This document shows positions 23,689-30,833 of a DNA stretch of 33,180 bases, in pieces. The notes beneath the pieces are model-generated. The model searched no databases. It saw only the letters and a list, made by a program, of their open reading frames with translations, and was not told where the DNA came from. This stretch comes from Streptomyces pseudogriseolus. Lineage in GTDB: Bacteria > Actinomycetota > Actinomycetes > Streptomycetales > Streptomycetaceae. The translations under genes were made by a program, and so were the position numbers. The DNA is taken from assembly GCA_002154585.1 (NCBI GenBank), contig MUNG01000019.1, forward strand, positions 1 to 33,180. The letters run 5' to 3'. Positions within the stretch are counted from its first letter, which is position 1. Every line of letters starts with the position of its first letter.

Positions 23689-24897
23689 TCAGCGGCCCCG
23701 CGCCTCCGGGTTCAGGTCCGCCCACAGGTTCTCCGCCTGGAGCACCAGCGTGCCCAGCACCGCCGTACGGGCCGCCCCCTGGCCCGCCTCCTTGGTCAGG
23801 CCCTCCTGGAGCGTGGTGTGCAGATCGCGCATCGCCGCTGTGGTGCGCTCGTCCAGCAGCGGGTCGCCGGGGTCATCCTCGCCCAGCAGCCGGTCCGCCT
23901 CCGCGCGGCAGCTGTCCCCGAGCAGCTCCAGCAGCTTCCCGTACGAGGCCAGCACCTCGGGGTCCGGCGAGGCCGGGGAGCGCTCCTCGTCCGCGGCGAC
24001 GGCCAGACTGCGGGTCAGCGCCGTGACATGGCCGGTGATCCGGCCGAGCCGCTCGTCCTCGTCCTCCGGCGGCAGCGCCTCCGTCGGCGCCCGGTGCAGC
24101 TTGCGCAGCATCCCGGACGTCAGCCGCAGGCTCTCCCTGCTCCAGCCGCGTGCCGAGCGCAGCGCGTCCAGCCGGTCCTGGAGCCGCTTCGCCGCGTTCA
24201 GCCGCCCGACGGCCGTCTGCGCGTCCCACTCGCCGCCGCGCAGGTCCCCGGCGACGGCGCTCAGCACCTCGCCCGCCTCCCTGGCCAGCGCCGCCAAATT
24301 CTCCCGCACGTCCCGCAGGTGCACCGGCGGGAGGATCAGCGCGTTAACGGCGACGCCGATGACCGCGCCGAGCGCCGCCTGCCCCAGCCGGTGCCCCACC
24401 GCGTCCGCGCTCACCGTGCCCGACGCGATGGTGAACACGGCCGTGGTCGCCGCGTAGATGCCCTGGTCGCCGAAGCGCGGCCAGTTCGACAGCAGCACCA
24501 GGACCGGCACCGACAGGGCGAGCGCGCCCGTGTTGTCGTCGGTGACCGCCTGCGCCCCCGACGCCACCAGCGCGCCGATGCAGATCGCGGCGAACTGCCG
24601 GGCCCCCGTCACCAGCGAGCTGTACACGGTGGCCTGCACCAGCACCAGCGCGACCCACGGGGCCATCAGGGCCATCGGGTCGTCCAGCCACACCTGCGCC
24701 ACCAGCCAGGCCACGAGCGCCGCCAGCGCCGCCTTCAGCGACTGGATCAGCAGATCCCTCTCCCGCCCCGACCCGCGGACCACGGCGCGCGCCGCCCGCC
24801 CCACCGACTGCGTCTCCCAGCGCACCGCGTCCACGGCCCGGGCCAGCCGTCCCGCCGTCACTCTGTCGTTCCCTGTCCCGTCGATCACCCGCGTCAT
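23689..24897 (-). CDS. FUSC-family membrane protein (second copy)
   Basis: 402-residue protein with the FUSC layout: helices at about residues 50-190 (LKAALAALVAWLVAQVWL; APWVALVLVQATVYSSLVTG; QAALGAVIGVAVNALILPP) and a long cytoplasmic helical tail. Motifs such as VQATVYSSLVTG parallel VQVTLYSTLTTG of the protein at 17569, so the two are distant paralogues, not a recent copy. Export of aromatic or other small organic acids is the family suggestion; the substrate is unknown. The start is uncertain: the ATG at 24897 gives the usual length, while a GTG at 24921 adds 8 residues; neither has a good ribosome site. Confidence 0.78.
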   Translation of the reverse strand: MTRVIDGTGNDRVTAGRLARAVDAVRWETQSVGRAARAVVRGSGRERDLLIQSLKAALAALVAWLVAQVWLDDPMALMAPWVALVLVQATVYSSLVTGARQFAAICIGALVASGAQAVTDDNTGALALSVPVLVLLSNWPRFGDQGIYAATTAVFTIASGTVSADAVGHRLGQAALGAVIGVAVNALILPPVHLRDVRENLAALAREAGEVLSAVAGDLRGGEWDAQTAVGRLNAAKRLQDRLDALRSARGWSRESLRLTSGMLRKLHRAPTEALPPEDEDERLGRITGHVTALTRSLAVAADEERSPASPDPEVLASYGKLLELLGDSCRAEADRLLGEDDPGDPLLDERTTAAMRDLHTTLQEGLTKEAGQGAARTAVLGTLVLQAENLWADLNPEARGR

Positions 24898-24943
24898 GGG
24901 CCTGCGGTTTCCCTGTCGCACCGGTGGACAAGCATGCGGAATC

Positions 24944-25600
24944 TCATGCCAGCGGGGACTCTGCCAGCGACGCCAGCAGGTGCGCCGGGTCGTCGTACAC
25001 GGCGGCCGCGCCCGCCTCGGTCAGGTCGGCGCGCGGGATGCCGCCGCACAGCAGGCCCACACAGCGCACCCCGGCCCGCGTGGCCGCCCGCATGTCCCAC
25101 ACCGTGTCGCCCACGAACACCGCGCGGTCGGCGGGCGCCCCGGCCAGCTCCAGCGCGTGCTCGACGGGCTCGGGCGCCGGCTTGCCCTCGTCCACGTCGT
25201 CGGCGCTCGCGGTCGCGGAGATCGCCCGGTCCGCGTCGATCGCCCGGCGCAGCGCGCCCAGCTCCGCCCCGCCGGCCGACGTCGCGAGCACCACCGTCCA
25301 GCCGTCGTCGTGCAGCCGCTCCAGCAGCCGCCCGGCGTCGGGAAGCGCGGGCAGCCGGTCGAAGTACTGCCCGTACAGCGTCTTGTGCGCGGCGCTCAGC
25401 TCCGCGTCGCGGGAGGTGTCCCGGTCCTCGCCGAGCAGATGCGCGATCAGGTCGGTGGAGGGCAGCCCCACGGCCCGGTGGACGGCGTGCATCGGCACCT
25501 GGTGCCCGGCCTGCCGGAACGCCTCCCACCAGGCCGTGACATGCAGATGGTTGGTGTCGGCCAGAGTGCCGTCGACGTCGAAGACCGCCGCCCGTGTCAT
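24944..25600 (-). CDS. HAD-superfamily phosphatase
   Basis: 218-residue HAD hydrolase, subfamily I with a helical cap (PGP/beta-phosphoglucomutase-like). Motif I is FDVDGTLAD (nucleophile Asp8, acid/base Asp10), motif II is LATSAGG, the motif III lysine is in EGKPAPEP, and motif IV is VFVGDTVWDM. It should dephosphorylate a small phosphorylated metabolite in the cytosol. The ATG at 25600 shares one base with the stop of the upstream PHP gene (TGATG) and AAGGAAGGG lies upstream, so the pair is translationally coupled. The substrate is not predictable. Confidence 0.85.
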   Translation of the reverse strand: MTRAAVFDVDGTLADTNHLHVTAWWEAFRQAGHQVPMHAVHRAVGLPSTDLIAHLLGEDRDTSRDAELSAAHKTLYGQYFDRLPALPDAGRLLERLHDDGWTVVLATSAGGAELGALRRAIDADRAISATASADDVDEGKPAPEPVEHALELAGAPADRAVFVGDTVWDMRAATRAGVRCVGLLCGGIPRADLTEAGAAAVYDDPAHLLASLAESPLA

Positions 25601-26682
25601 CAAGACCCTTCCTTTCCTCGCGGACCCGTACGGGTACCACCACGCCCGCCCGCCACGCCCGCCGGCGTCCTGCGCTCCCGCGCCCAGGCGAGCAGCTCCT
25701 CCAGCGGCCAGGTGGTGACCACCCGCTCGGGCGGCACCCCGCACTCCTCGGCGCGGGCGCACCCGAGGATCTGCCAGTCCAGCTGCCCGGGGGCGTGCGC
25801 GTCGGTGTCCACGGAGAACAGCACCCCCGCGTCCACCGCGCGCCGCAGCAGCCGCCGGGGCGGGTCGAGCCGCTCGGGCCGGCTGTTGATCTCCACGGCG
25901 GTGCCGGTCTCCGCGCACGCCGCGAACACCTCGTCGGCGTCGAACTCCGACTCCGGCCGGCCCCGCCCGCTCAGCAGCCGCCCGGTGCAGTGCCCGAGCA
26001 CGTCGGAGTGCGGGTTCCGCACGGCGGCCACCATCCGGCGGGTCATCGACCGGGCGTCCATCCGCAGCTTGGAGTGCACGGACACCACGACCACGTCCAG
26101 CCGCTCCAGCAGCTCGGGCTCCTGGTCGAGGGAGCCGTCCTCGAGGATGTCGCACTCGATGCCGGTGAGCAGCCGGAACGGCGCCCACGTCTCGTTGAGC
26201 TCCGCGACCACCTCCAGTTGCTCCCTGAGCCGCGCGGCCGACAGCCCGCGCGCCACCGTCAGCCGGGGGGAGTGGTCCGTCAGCACCGCCCACTCGTGGC
26301 CCAGCGCCGCGGCGGTGCGGCCCATCTCCTCGATCGGGCTGCCCCCGTCCGACCAGTCGGAGTGCAGATGGCAGTCCCCGCGCAGCAGCGCCCGCAGCTC
26401 CCGCCCCGCCCGGTCCTCGGGCTCGCGCTCCGCCTCCTCGCGCAGCTTCCGCAGGTACCCGGGGACCTGCCCGTCCAGCGCCTCCACCGCCACCTGCGCG
26501 GTCTTCGGCCCCACGCCCTTGAGCCGCTCCAGCGTCCCGGCGGCGGCCCGCTCCCGCACCTCGTCCGGGCCCAGCTCCGCCAGCGTGCGCGCCGCGGTAC
26601 GGAAGGCCCGGACGCGGTACGTCGGAGCCAGCGACCGCTCCAGCAGGAACGCGATGTCCTCCAGCGCCTCCACGGGGTCCAT
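25600..26682 (-). CDS. PolX-like PHP phosphoesterase lacking the polymerase palm
   Basis: 360-residue protein. Residues 1-75 form a helix-hairpin-helix region like the 8-kDa domain of family X DNA polymerase (ALEDIAFLLERSLAPTYRVR; LERLKGVGPKTA). From about 100 follows a complete PHP domain: CHLHSDWSDGG, LTDHSP, GIECDIL, VVSVHS, LGHCTGR, VEINSRPERLD and DTDAH supply the metal-binding His/Asp/Glu set. In bacterial PolX (about 570 aa) the palm, fingers and thumb lie between these parts; they are absent. PHP domains of PolX act as 3'-5' exonucleases, so a DNA-end-trimming enzyme is one possibility, a histidinol-phosphatase-like enzyme another. The ATG at 26682 has GGAGGTGG upstream. Coupled to the HAD gene. 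Confidence 0.83.
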   Translation of the reverse strand: MDPVEALEDIAFLLERSLAPTYRVRAFRTAARTLAELGPDEVRERAAAGTLERLKGVGPKTAQVAVEALDGQVPGYLRKLREEAEREPEDRAGRELRALLRGDCHLHSDWSDGGSPIEEMGRTAAALGHEWAVLTDHSPRLTVARGLSAARLREQLEVVAELNETWAPFRLLTGIECDILEDGSLDQEPELLERLDVVVVSVHSKLRMDARSMTRRMVAAVRNPHSDVLGHCTGRLLSGRGRPESEFDADEVFAACAETGTAVEINSRPERLDPPRRLLRRAVDAGVLFSVDTDAHAPGQLDWQILGCARAEECGVPPERVVTTWPLEELLAWARERRTPAGVAGGRGGTRTGPRGKEGS

Positions 26683-26806
26683 GGCCACCTCCTCGCTCCA
26701 GGGTTCCCCAGGGCGCGCGGGGCCGCACGCCGCTCGGGGCGGTTGGCCCGCGCCGCCACGGGTACTGCGACCCGGCAGCGCGGACACCGACGACGAGGAG
26801 GCCCGC

Positions 26807-27616
26807 ATGTCCCACTCCACTCCCCTCGAGGGCAAGGTCGCCGTGATCACCGGCGCGGACTCCGGCATCGGCCGGGCCACCGCCGTACGGCTCGCCGCCG
26901 CCGGCATGGACGTCGGCATCACCTATCTCGGCGACCGCGAGGGCGCGGAGGAGACCGCCGAGGAGGTGCGGTCGCACGGCCGCCGCGCCGAGGTGACCCG
27001 CCTGGACCTGACCGAGCTGCTCGGCGCCGCCGGCACGGTGGACGAGCTGTGCGACCGGCTGAGACGCGTCGACGTGCTGGTCAACAACGCAGGCACCGGC
27101 ACCATGACGCCCTTCCTCGACCTGGAGCCCGAGACGGTGCGCGAGGTCCTCGACGTCGACCTGCTCGGCCCGTTCCTGTGCTCGCAGAGGGCGGCGCGCC
27201 ACATGATCCGGCAGGGTGACGGCGGCCGGATCGTCAACGTGACGTCCGTGCACGAGCACCAGCCGCGGGTGGGGGCCGCCCCGTACTGCGCGGCCAAGGG
27301 CGGCCTCGGACTGCTCACCCAGGTGATGGCGCTGGAACTGGCCGAGCACGGCATCACCGTGAACGCGGTCGCGCCCGGCGAGATCGCCACCCCGATGACC
27401 GGCCAGGAGGACATCGACCCGCACACCGAGCCCCGCCCCGGCATCCCCCTCGGCCGTCCCGGCGACGCCCGTGAGGTCGCCGCGGTGATCGCCTTCCTCG
27501 CCGGGCCCGACGCCTCGTACGTCACCGGGGCCTCGTGGAGCGTGGACGGCGGCATGCTCCGCATGGGACCGCAGGCCGGGTCGCACCTGACCAGCGACGA
27601 CTGGCGCCGGCCCTGA
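26807..27616 (+). CDS. short-chain dehydrogenase/reductase (classical SDR)
   Basis: 269-residue cytosolic oxidoreductase. The cofactor loop is TGADSGIG (about 16-23), the NNAG motif is present, and the catalytic Ser is in VNVTSVHEH with YCAAK as the Tyr/Lys pair. The C-terminal VTGASWSVDGGM is typical of FabG-like enzymes. Similar proteins are annotated as glucose 1-dehydrogenase or 3-oxoacyl-ACP reductase, but the substrate cannot be told from the sequence. The ATG at 26807 has GAGGAGG upstream. Divergent from the PHP gene over a 124-bp gap. Confidence 0.87.
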   Translation: MSHSTPLEGKVAVITGADSGIGRATAVRLAAAGMDVGITYLGDREGAEETAEEVRSHGRRAEVTRLDLTELLGAAGTVDELCDRLRRVDVLVNNAGTGTMTPFLDLEPETVREVLDVDLLGPFLCSQRAARHMIRQGDGGRIVNVTSVHEHQPRVGAAPYCAAKGGLGLLTQVMALELAEHGITVNAVAPGEIATPMTGQEDIDPHTEPRPGIPLGRPGDAREVAAVIAFLAGPDASYVTGASWSVDGGMLRMGPQAGSHLTSDDWRRP

Positions 27617-27677
27617 GGCACGGAGAAGGGAGCCTCGGGCGGTGTGCCCGGAAAGCCGTGATCATGCCGTTTGGGGC

Positions 27678-27683
27678 TACTCT
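27678..27683 (+). promoter_or_regulatory. -10 of a probable leaderless promoter
   Basis: TACTCT is followed by 6 nt and then the ATG at 27690; there is no ribosome site. No clear -35 is present. The gap 27617-27689 otherwise shows only a weak CGGGC/GCCCG hairpin near 27636-27650. Confidence 0.4.
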
Positions 27684-27689
27684 CGATGC

Positions 27690-27965
27690 ATGACCGAAAG
27701 CGCGAGCCCGTACATGTCGCAGCCGCGGATCACGGTGCTCGGGGTGCAGCCCGGGGTCCCGCCGTTCCGGATCGTCGAGATCGACGGAGAGGTCGTCGGT
27801 GAGGCCAGGTCCGTCACCGACGTGCTGCAGGCAGCCGTCGCGTACGGCATCACGGTGCACGACCTGGACGACCCCGACACGGTCCGCTGGGTGGGCGGGG
27901 ACAAGTTCACCTGGTCCACGCGCCAGGCGCCCCGCGCCCGCGAGGAGCAGCGGGGCAGGCCCTAG
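27690..27965 (+). CDS. small conserved-type hypothetical protein
   Basis: 91 residues, soluble. It contains PPFRIVEIDGEVVGEARSVT and DVLQAAVAYGITVHDLDDPD, followed by VRWVGGDKFTW and a basic tail. The alternation of strands and one helix suggests a small alpha/beta fold. No family is recognised and no function is assigned. The ATG at 27690 is supported by TACTCT just before it; a GTG at 27642 is possible but less likely. It ends at a strong bidirectional hairpin. Confidence 0.7.
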   Translation: MTESASPYMSQPRITVLGVQPGVPPFRIVEIDGEVVGEARSVTDVLQAAVAYGITVHDLDDPDTVRWVGGDKFTWSTRQAPRAREEQRGRP

Positions 27966-27970
27966 ACACC

Positions 27971-28005
27971 CGTACGCCTCCGTCCATGGAGGACGGAGGC
28001 GTACG
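27971..28005. terminator. bidirectional terminator between convergent genes
   Basis: Perfect 15-bp arms CGTACGCCTCCGTCC (27971-27985) and GGACGGAGGCGTACG (27991-28005) with a 5-nt loop. It serves the plus-strand gene ending at 27965 and the minus-strand VanZ gene ending at 28025. Confidence 0.85.
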
Positions 28006-28024
28006 ACGTGCGGGGGCCGGTGGC

Positions 28025-28501
28025 TCACTTCTTCGTGCGGCGTGCGTGCACGGCCCTGCTCATGCGCCGGCCCAGGAGCAGGTAACCGAGGAGCGCCCCG
28101 GCGGTGTTGAGGATGACGTCGTCGATGTCGAAGGCGCGGCCGGTCACCAGCGCCCCCTGCGCCACCTCGACCAGCAGCATCACCACGGCCGTCAGGACGA
28201 GGATCCGCAGGAAGCCCCGGGTGCGCGGCGCGACGACCGGCGCGAGCACCCCGAAAGGAACCCCCAGCAGGATGTTGCCGCCGATCTGCTTGACCGCGTC
28301 CCGCAGGGCCGGCTGGTCCAGGTAGGCCCGCAGGGAGCGGCCCGGATGCAGATTGGTGTGCGTCAGGGCCTCCGAGGCGGGGGACGGCTGGAGCGTGAGC
28401 CGGGCCAGTACCACCGCGAACACCACCATGAACACGAAGGCGCACAGCAGCACGAGCAGCCGCAGGGGCAGCGGGAGCGGTCGGGGGGCGGCGCGGGCCA
28501 T
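28025..28501 (-). CDS. VanZ-family membrane protein
   Basis: 158-residue membrane protein. Four hydrophobic segments are visible (RLLVLLCAFVFMVVFAVVLA; GNILLGVPFGVLAPVV; ILVLTAVVMLLVEVAQ; DVILNTAGALLGYLLL), with the VanZ hallmark VEVAQ and FDIDDVILNTAGALLG. VanZ proteins include a teicoplanin-resistance factor, but most chromosomal members have no known function. The ATG at 28501 has GGAGGATG upstream. It is the last gene of a possible minus-strand group with DUF4230 and STAS genes. It provides an intact comparison for the broken gene at 12025. Confidence 0.85.
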   Translation of the reverse strand: MARAAPRPLPLPLRLLVLLCAFVFMVVFAVVLARLTLQPSPASEALTHTNLHPGRSLRAYLDQPALRDAVKQIGGNILLGVPFGVLAPVVAPRTRGFLRILVLTAVVMLLVEVAQGALVTGRAFDIDDVILNTAGALLGYLLLGRRMSRAVHARRTKK

Positions 28502-28571
28502 CGGTCATCCTCCAGTCGTCAAGGTCCGTGAGTGTTACGGCGGTTACCCCCGGTCGGGGCGCACAGTCCGG

Positions 28572-29234
28572 TCAGCCGGCGAAGGTGACCCGCACCCGCT
28601 CGAACCCCAGGGAGCGCAGCAGACCCTGCAGCATCTCCCGGGTGTTGGCCTCCGCCCGCGCGGTCAGCCCGCTCTCCTCGGCCGCCTCCCGGATGTGCCG
28701 CACGGCGAGCTTCTGCACGGCCTGTTCGCTGTTGGGGTTGTCCGAGAAGAGGTCCCCGAGCCGGTCGAGCAGACCGCGCTGCTTGGAGACGGCGTAGGAA
28801 CGGTCCACGTCGAGTGCCGGGGTGCCCAGGCGGGCGCGGGGCAGCCGCAGCACCGCGGAGGTGCGGTCCTCGTCCGCCCGGACGTCGCCCTCCTTCAGCC
28901 CACCGAGGTCCACATAGGCGTCCACGGTGCCCGCGCCCACGTACAGGGTGCGGCTGCCGCGGACCGCGTCCGGCAGGAACTTGGTGTCCTTCTCCAGGTC
29001 CACCACCACCTGGAAGTTGCCCGAGGCGGCGTCGTAGCGGCTGATGTCCTGAATGGACTCCAGCAGCGCCGGCCCCGAGCGGTCGCGGGTCTCCGTGCCG
29101 AACAGGTCCTTCAGGCCCGGCAGCACGCTCAGCCGGATCCCGGCGAACAGCACGGCCAGCACCACCACCGTGGCGGCCAGCGCCTTCACCCAGCCGGGCA
29201 CGCGCGCGGTCGGTCGCTTCACCGGAGTCGTCAT
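28572..29234 (-). CDS. DUF4230 membrane-anchored protein
   Basis: 220-residue protein with one membrane anchor (VKALAATVVVLAVLFAGIRL, about residues 17-36) and an exported domain of the DUF4230 family: LLESIQDISRYDAASGNFQV and later VYAVSKQRGLLDRL-like text (here SYAVSKQRGLLDRLGD), ending in an amphipathic helix and a short beta strand. The function of the family is unknown. The ATG at 29234 has AGGAGG about 9 nt upstream. It lies between the STAS and VanZ genes on the same strand; 132 bp separate it from the STAS stop. Confidence 0.78.
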   Translation of the reverse strand: MTTPVKRPTARVPGWVKALAATVVVLAVLFAGIRLSVLPGLKDLFGTETRDRSGPALLESIQDISRYDAASGNFQVVVDLEKDTKFLPDAVRGSRTLYVGAGTVDAYVDLGGLKEGDVRADEDRTSAVLRLPRARLGTPALDVDRSYAVSKQRGLLDRLGDLFSDNPNSEQAVQKLAVRHIREAAEESGLTARAEANTREMLQGLLRSLGFERVRVTFAG

Positions 29235-29366
29235 GGCGACGGCCCTCCTTCCTCCCGTCCGCATGCCCGCCATCTCACGGAACAGACAGGGCAGTTGGGG
29301 GACGGGCCCCGGCGCCGGGGGCACAAAGGGGGCGCACAGGAGGAGGCGGACCCGCGGCGGGCCGGG

Positions 29367-29744
29367 TTACTGCACCGGCCCCGACCGCGACCCGGGTGCG
29401 GTCAGCGCCGCCTCCACGGAGGGCCACGGCGGCAGCAGACGGGTCAGCCCGGTGATCCGCAGCATCCGCAGGGTCAGCGGATGGGTGCAGACCAGGTGCA
29501 GCCGGCCGTCGGTGAGCCGGTGCCGGGCACGGTAGAGCAGCCGCAGCCCGGAGAGGTCGAAGAACTCGATGTGGGTGAGGTCGATGACGACCTGGGCGTC
29601 CGGCTCGGCGGTCGCCAGGTCGAGGTGCGGCTCGATCTCCGCGGCGGCCGCGATGTCGATCTCACCGTGGAACTCCAGCACGGTGTGGCCCCGCTCCCGC
29701 CGCACGCGCAGATGCCGCGTCAGCGGCGGGGGTTCGTACCGCAC
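29367..29744 (-). CDS. STAS-domain anti-sigma factor antagonist
   Basis: 125-residue SpoIIAA/RsbV-type protein. Strand HTVLEFHGEIDIA, then QVVIDLTHIEFFDLSGLRLL with Ser65 as the likely phosphorylation site (family form F-x-D-S/T-S-G), then helices to the C-terminus. Such proteins bind an anti-sigma kinase when unphosphorylated and so release a sigma factor. The GTG at 29744 is chosen because GGAGG lies 10 nt upstream and the domain begins soon after; no ATG fits. No partner anti-sigma kinase or sigma gene is adjacent. Confidence 0.83.
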   Translation of the reverse strand: MRYEPPPLTRHLRVRRERGHTVLEFHGEIDIAAAAEIEPHLDLATAEPDAQVVIDLTHIEFFDLSGLRLLYRARHRLTDGRLHLVCTHPLTLRMLRITGLTRLLPPWPSVEAALTAPGSRSGPVQ

Positions 29745-29801
29745 GACGCCATCGCCTCCAGCCTGCTGGGTGCTCCGGGGGAGGGTCACCGGCCCCAACA
29801 C

Positions 29802-29915
29802 CGGTCCCCGGCACGCGAGTTACTTGCCGACGACTGCATTTGAGCATGTTCGAATGACATATGTCTTCGTCTTGCGACCGAGTTTTTCGCCACGTCGATC
29901 CATGACTGAAAGCGC
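29802..29915. promoter_or_regulatory. AT-rich intergenic region with palindromes
   Basis: Between the divergent STAS (minus) and VOC (plus) genes. CATTTGA (29837-29843) and TCGAATG (29850-29856) form an imperfect inverted repeat around GCATGT, and GACATATGTC (29856-29865) is a perfect palindrome. The stretch 29830-29900 is clearly richer in A and T than its surroundings. No good -10/-35 pair was found on either strand. Confidence 0.4.
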
Positions 29916-29981
29916 GTGCGCGCGGACAGGTGTCACTCAGGCGGGGCCGGAGCGCCCCGCATCCGACGCCGCGGAGGAGAC

Positions 29982-30374
29982 ATGGCACTGGTGACCACGG
30001 GCCTGGTGGTGCTCGACTGCGCCGAGCCCGAGAAACTCGCCGAGTTCTACCGAGAGCTGCTGGAGGCGGAGCACGTCGACGCGAGCGCCAACCGGGTGGA
30101 GATCCGCGCCGCCGACGGCTTCCGCCTGGCGCTGCGCCGCGACATGAACGCGACCGCGCCGAGCTGGCCGCGCCCCGAGAACTCCCTCCAGGCGCACCTG
30201 GAGTTCGTGGCGGAGGACCTGGACGGGGTGGAGCGGAAGATCGTGAGCCTGGGCGGCCGCCCGACGGAGAGCGGCGACCCGAACGGCCCGACGGAGGAGC
30301 GCGGGTACGCCGATCCGGCGGGGCACTCCTTCACCGTGCGCAGAGGCGTGCCGACGGCGCCCAAGCAGGGCTGA
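29982..30374 (+). CDS. VOC-family protein (glyoxalase/bleomycin-resistance fold)
   Basis: 130-residue vicinal-oxygen-chelate protein with two beta-alpha-beta-beta-beta units: GLVVLDCAEPEKLAEFYREL in the first and AHLEFVAEDLDGVERKIVSL in the second, closing with DPAGHSFTV. Possible metal ligands are His in AHLEF and Glu/His near the C-terminus; the first-unit ligand usually near the N-terminus is not obvious (VLDC), so metal dependence is uncertain. Enzymatic or drug-binding role unknown. GGAGGAGA precedes the ATG. A strong terminator follows. Confidence 0.82.
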   Translation: MALVTTGLVVLDCAEPEKLAEFYRELLEAEHVDASANRVEIRAADGFRLALRRDMNATAPSWPRPENSLQAHLEFVAEDLDGVERKIVSLGGRPTESGDPNGPTEERGYADPAGHSFTVRRGVPTAPKQG

Positions 30375-30390
30375 GCGTTCCGTTGCCCGA

Positions 30391-30426
30391 AAGGCCGGAC
30401 GGGCTGCGCACGGCCCGTCCGGCCTT
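30391..30426. terminator. bidirectional terminator after the VOC gene
   Basis: Perfect 14-bp arms AAGGCCGGACGGGC (30391-30404) and GCCCGTCCGGCCTT (30413-30426), 8-nt loop. It lies between convergent VOC and DUF4235 genes and can serve both. Confidence 0.85.
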
Positions 30427-30469
30427 CGAGGAGCGAGGTCCGGGCGGAACCCCGCGACGACGGCCCGGG

Positions 30470-30781
30470 TCAGTCCCGGCCGCCCTTCTCCGGTACCGGC
30501 CACGTCCCGGTCGACCGCTCGATCGCCTTCGCCCCCGCCCGGTCCACCGCGCTGCGCACCACCGCGAAGATGGCCCCCTGGATCGCCGCGGCCAGCAGGA
30601 TCTCGCCCCAGCCGCGGTCACGGTCCAGCGCGTCCGGCGCGTCGTCCTCCTTCTTGATCACCTTCCAGGTCTTCTGGAAGGCCATGCCCGCCACGGTGCC
30701 GCTGGTCCAGCCCAGTGCGAAGCCGATCGGCTTGTACGCCAGGGGCAGCTTCTTCTTCGCCTTCTTGCTCTTCTTCGCCAC
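30470..30781 (-). CDS. DUF4235 membrane protein
   Basis: 103 residues. A very basic N-terminus (AKKSKKAKKKLPLAYKP) precedes a Gly-rich membrane segment GFALGWTSGTVAGMAF with FQKTWKVIKKE, then a second hydrophobic helix ILLAAAIQGAIFAVVRSAVD and a short tail. This is the DUF4235 pattern seen throughout actinobacteria; the function is unknown. The GTG at 30781 has GGAGAAG 6 nt upstream. It follows the reductase gene at 30834 on the same strand after 52 bp and is probably cotranscribed. Confidence 0.83.
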   Translation of the reverse strand: MAKKSKKAKKKLPLAYKPIGFALGWTSGTVAGMAFQKTWKVIKKEDDAPDALDRDRGWGEILLAAAIQGAIFAVVRSAVDRAGAKAIERSTGTWPVPEKGGRD

Positions 30782-30833
30782 GTCGCTTCTCCTCGATCCG
30801 CTGCGTCGTACGGGTGATGGGTCGGGCCGTGCG

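Noticed and set aside
21944..24457. 837-codon plus-strand frame
   Set aside because: Shadow of the acidic protein, SDR and FUSC genes; no recognisable domain and no ribosome site.
26683..27586. Minus-strand extension of the HAD frame to 880 codons
   Set aside because: It covers the PHP gene in another frame and the SDR gene antisense. The HAD motif FDVDGT defines the start at 25600.
29840..29856. Possible LexA/SOS box (TCGAACATGC on the minus strand)
   Set aside because: Only one half fits the TCGAAC-N4-GTTCGA pattern; the second half does not match.
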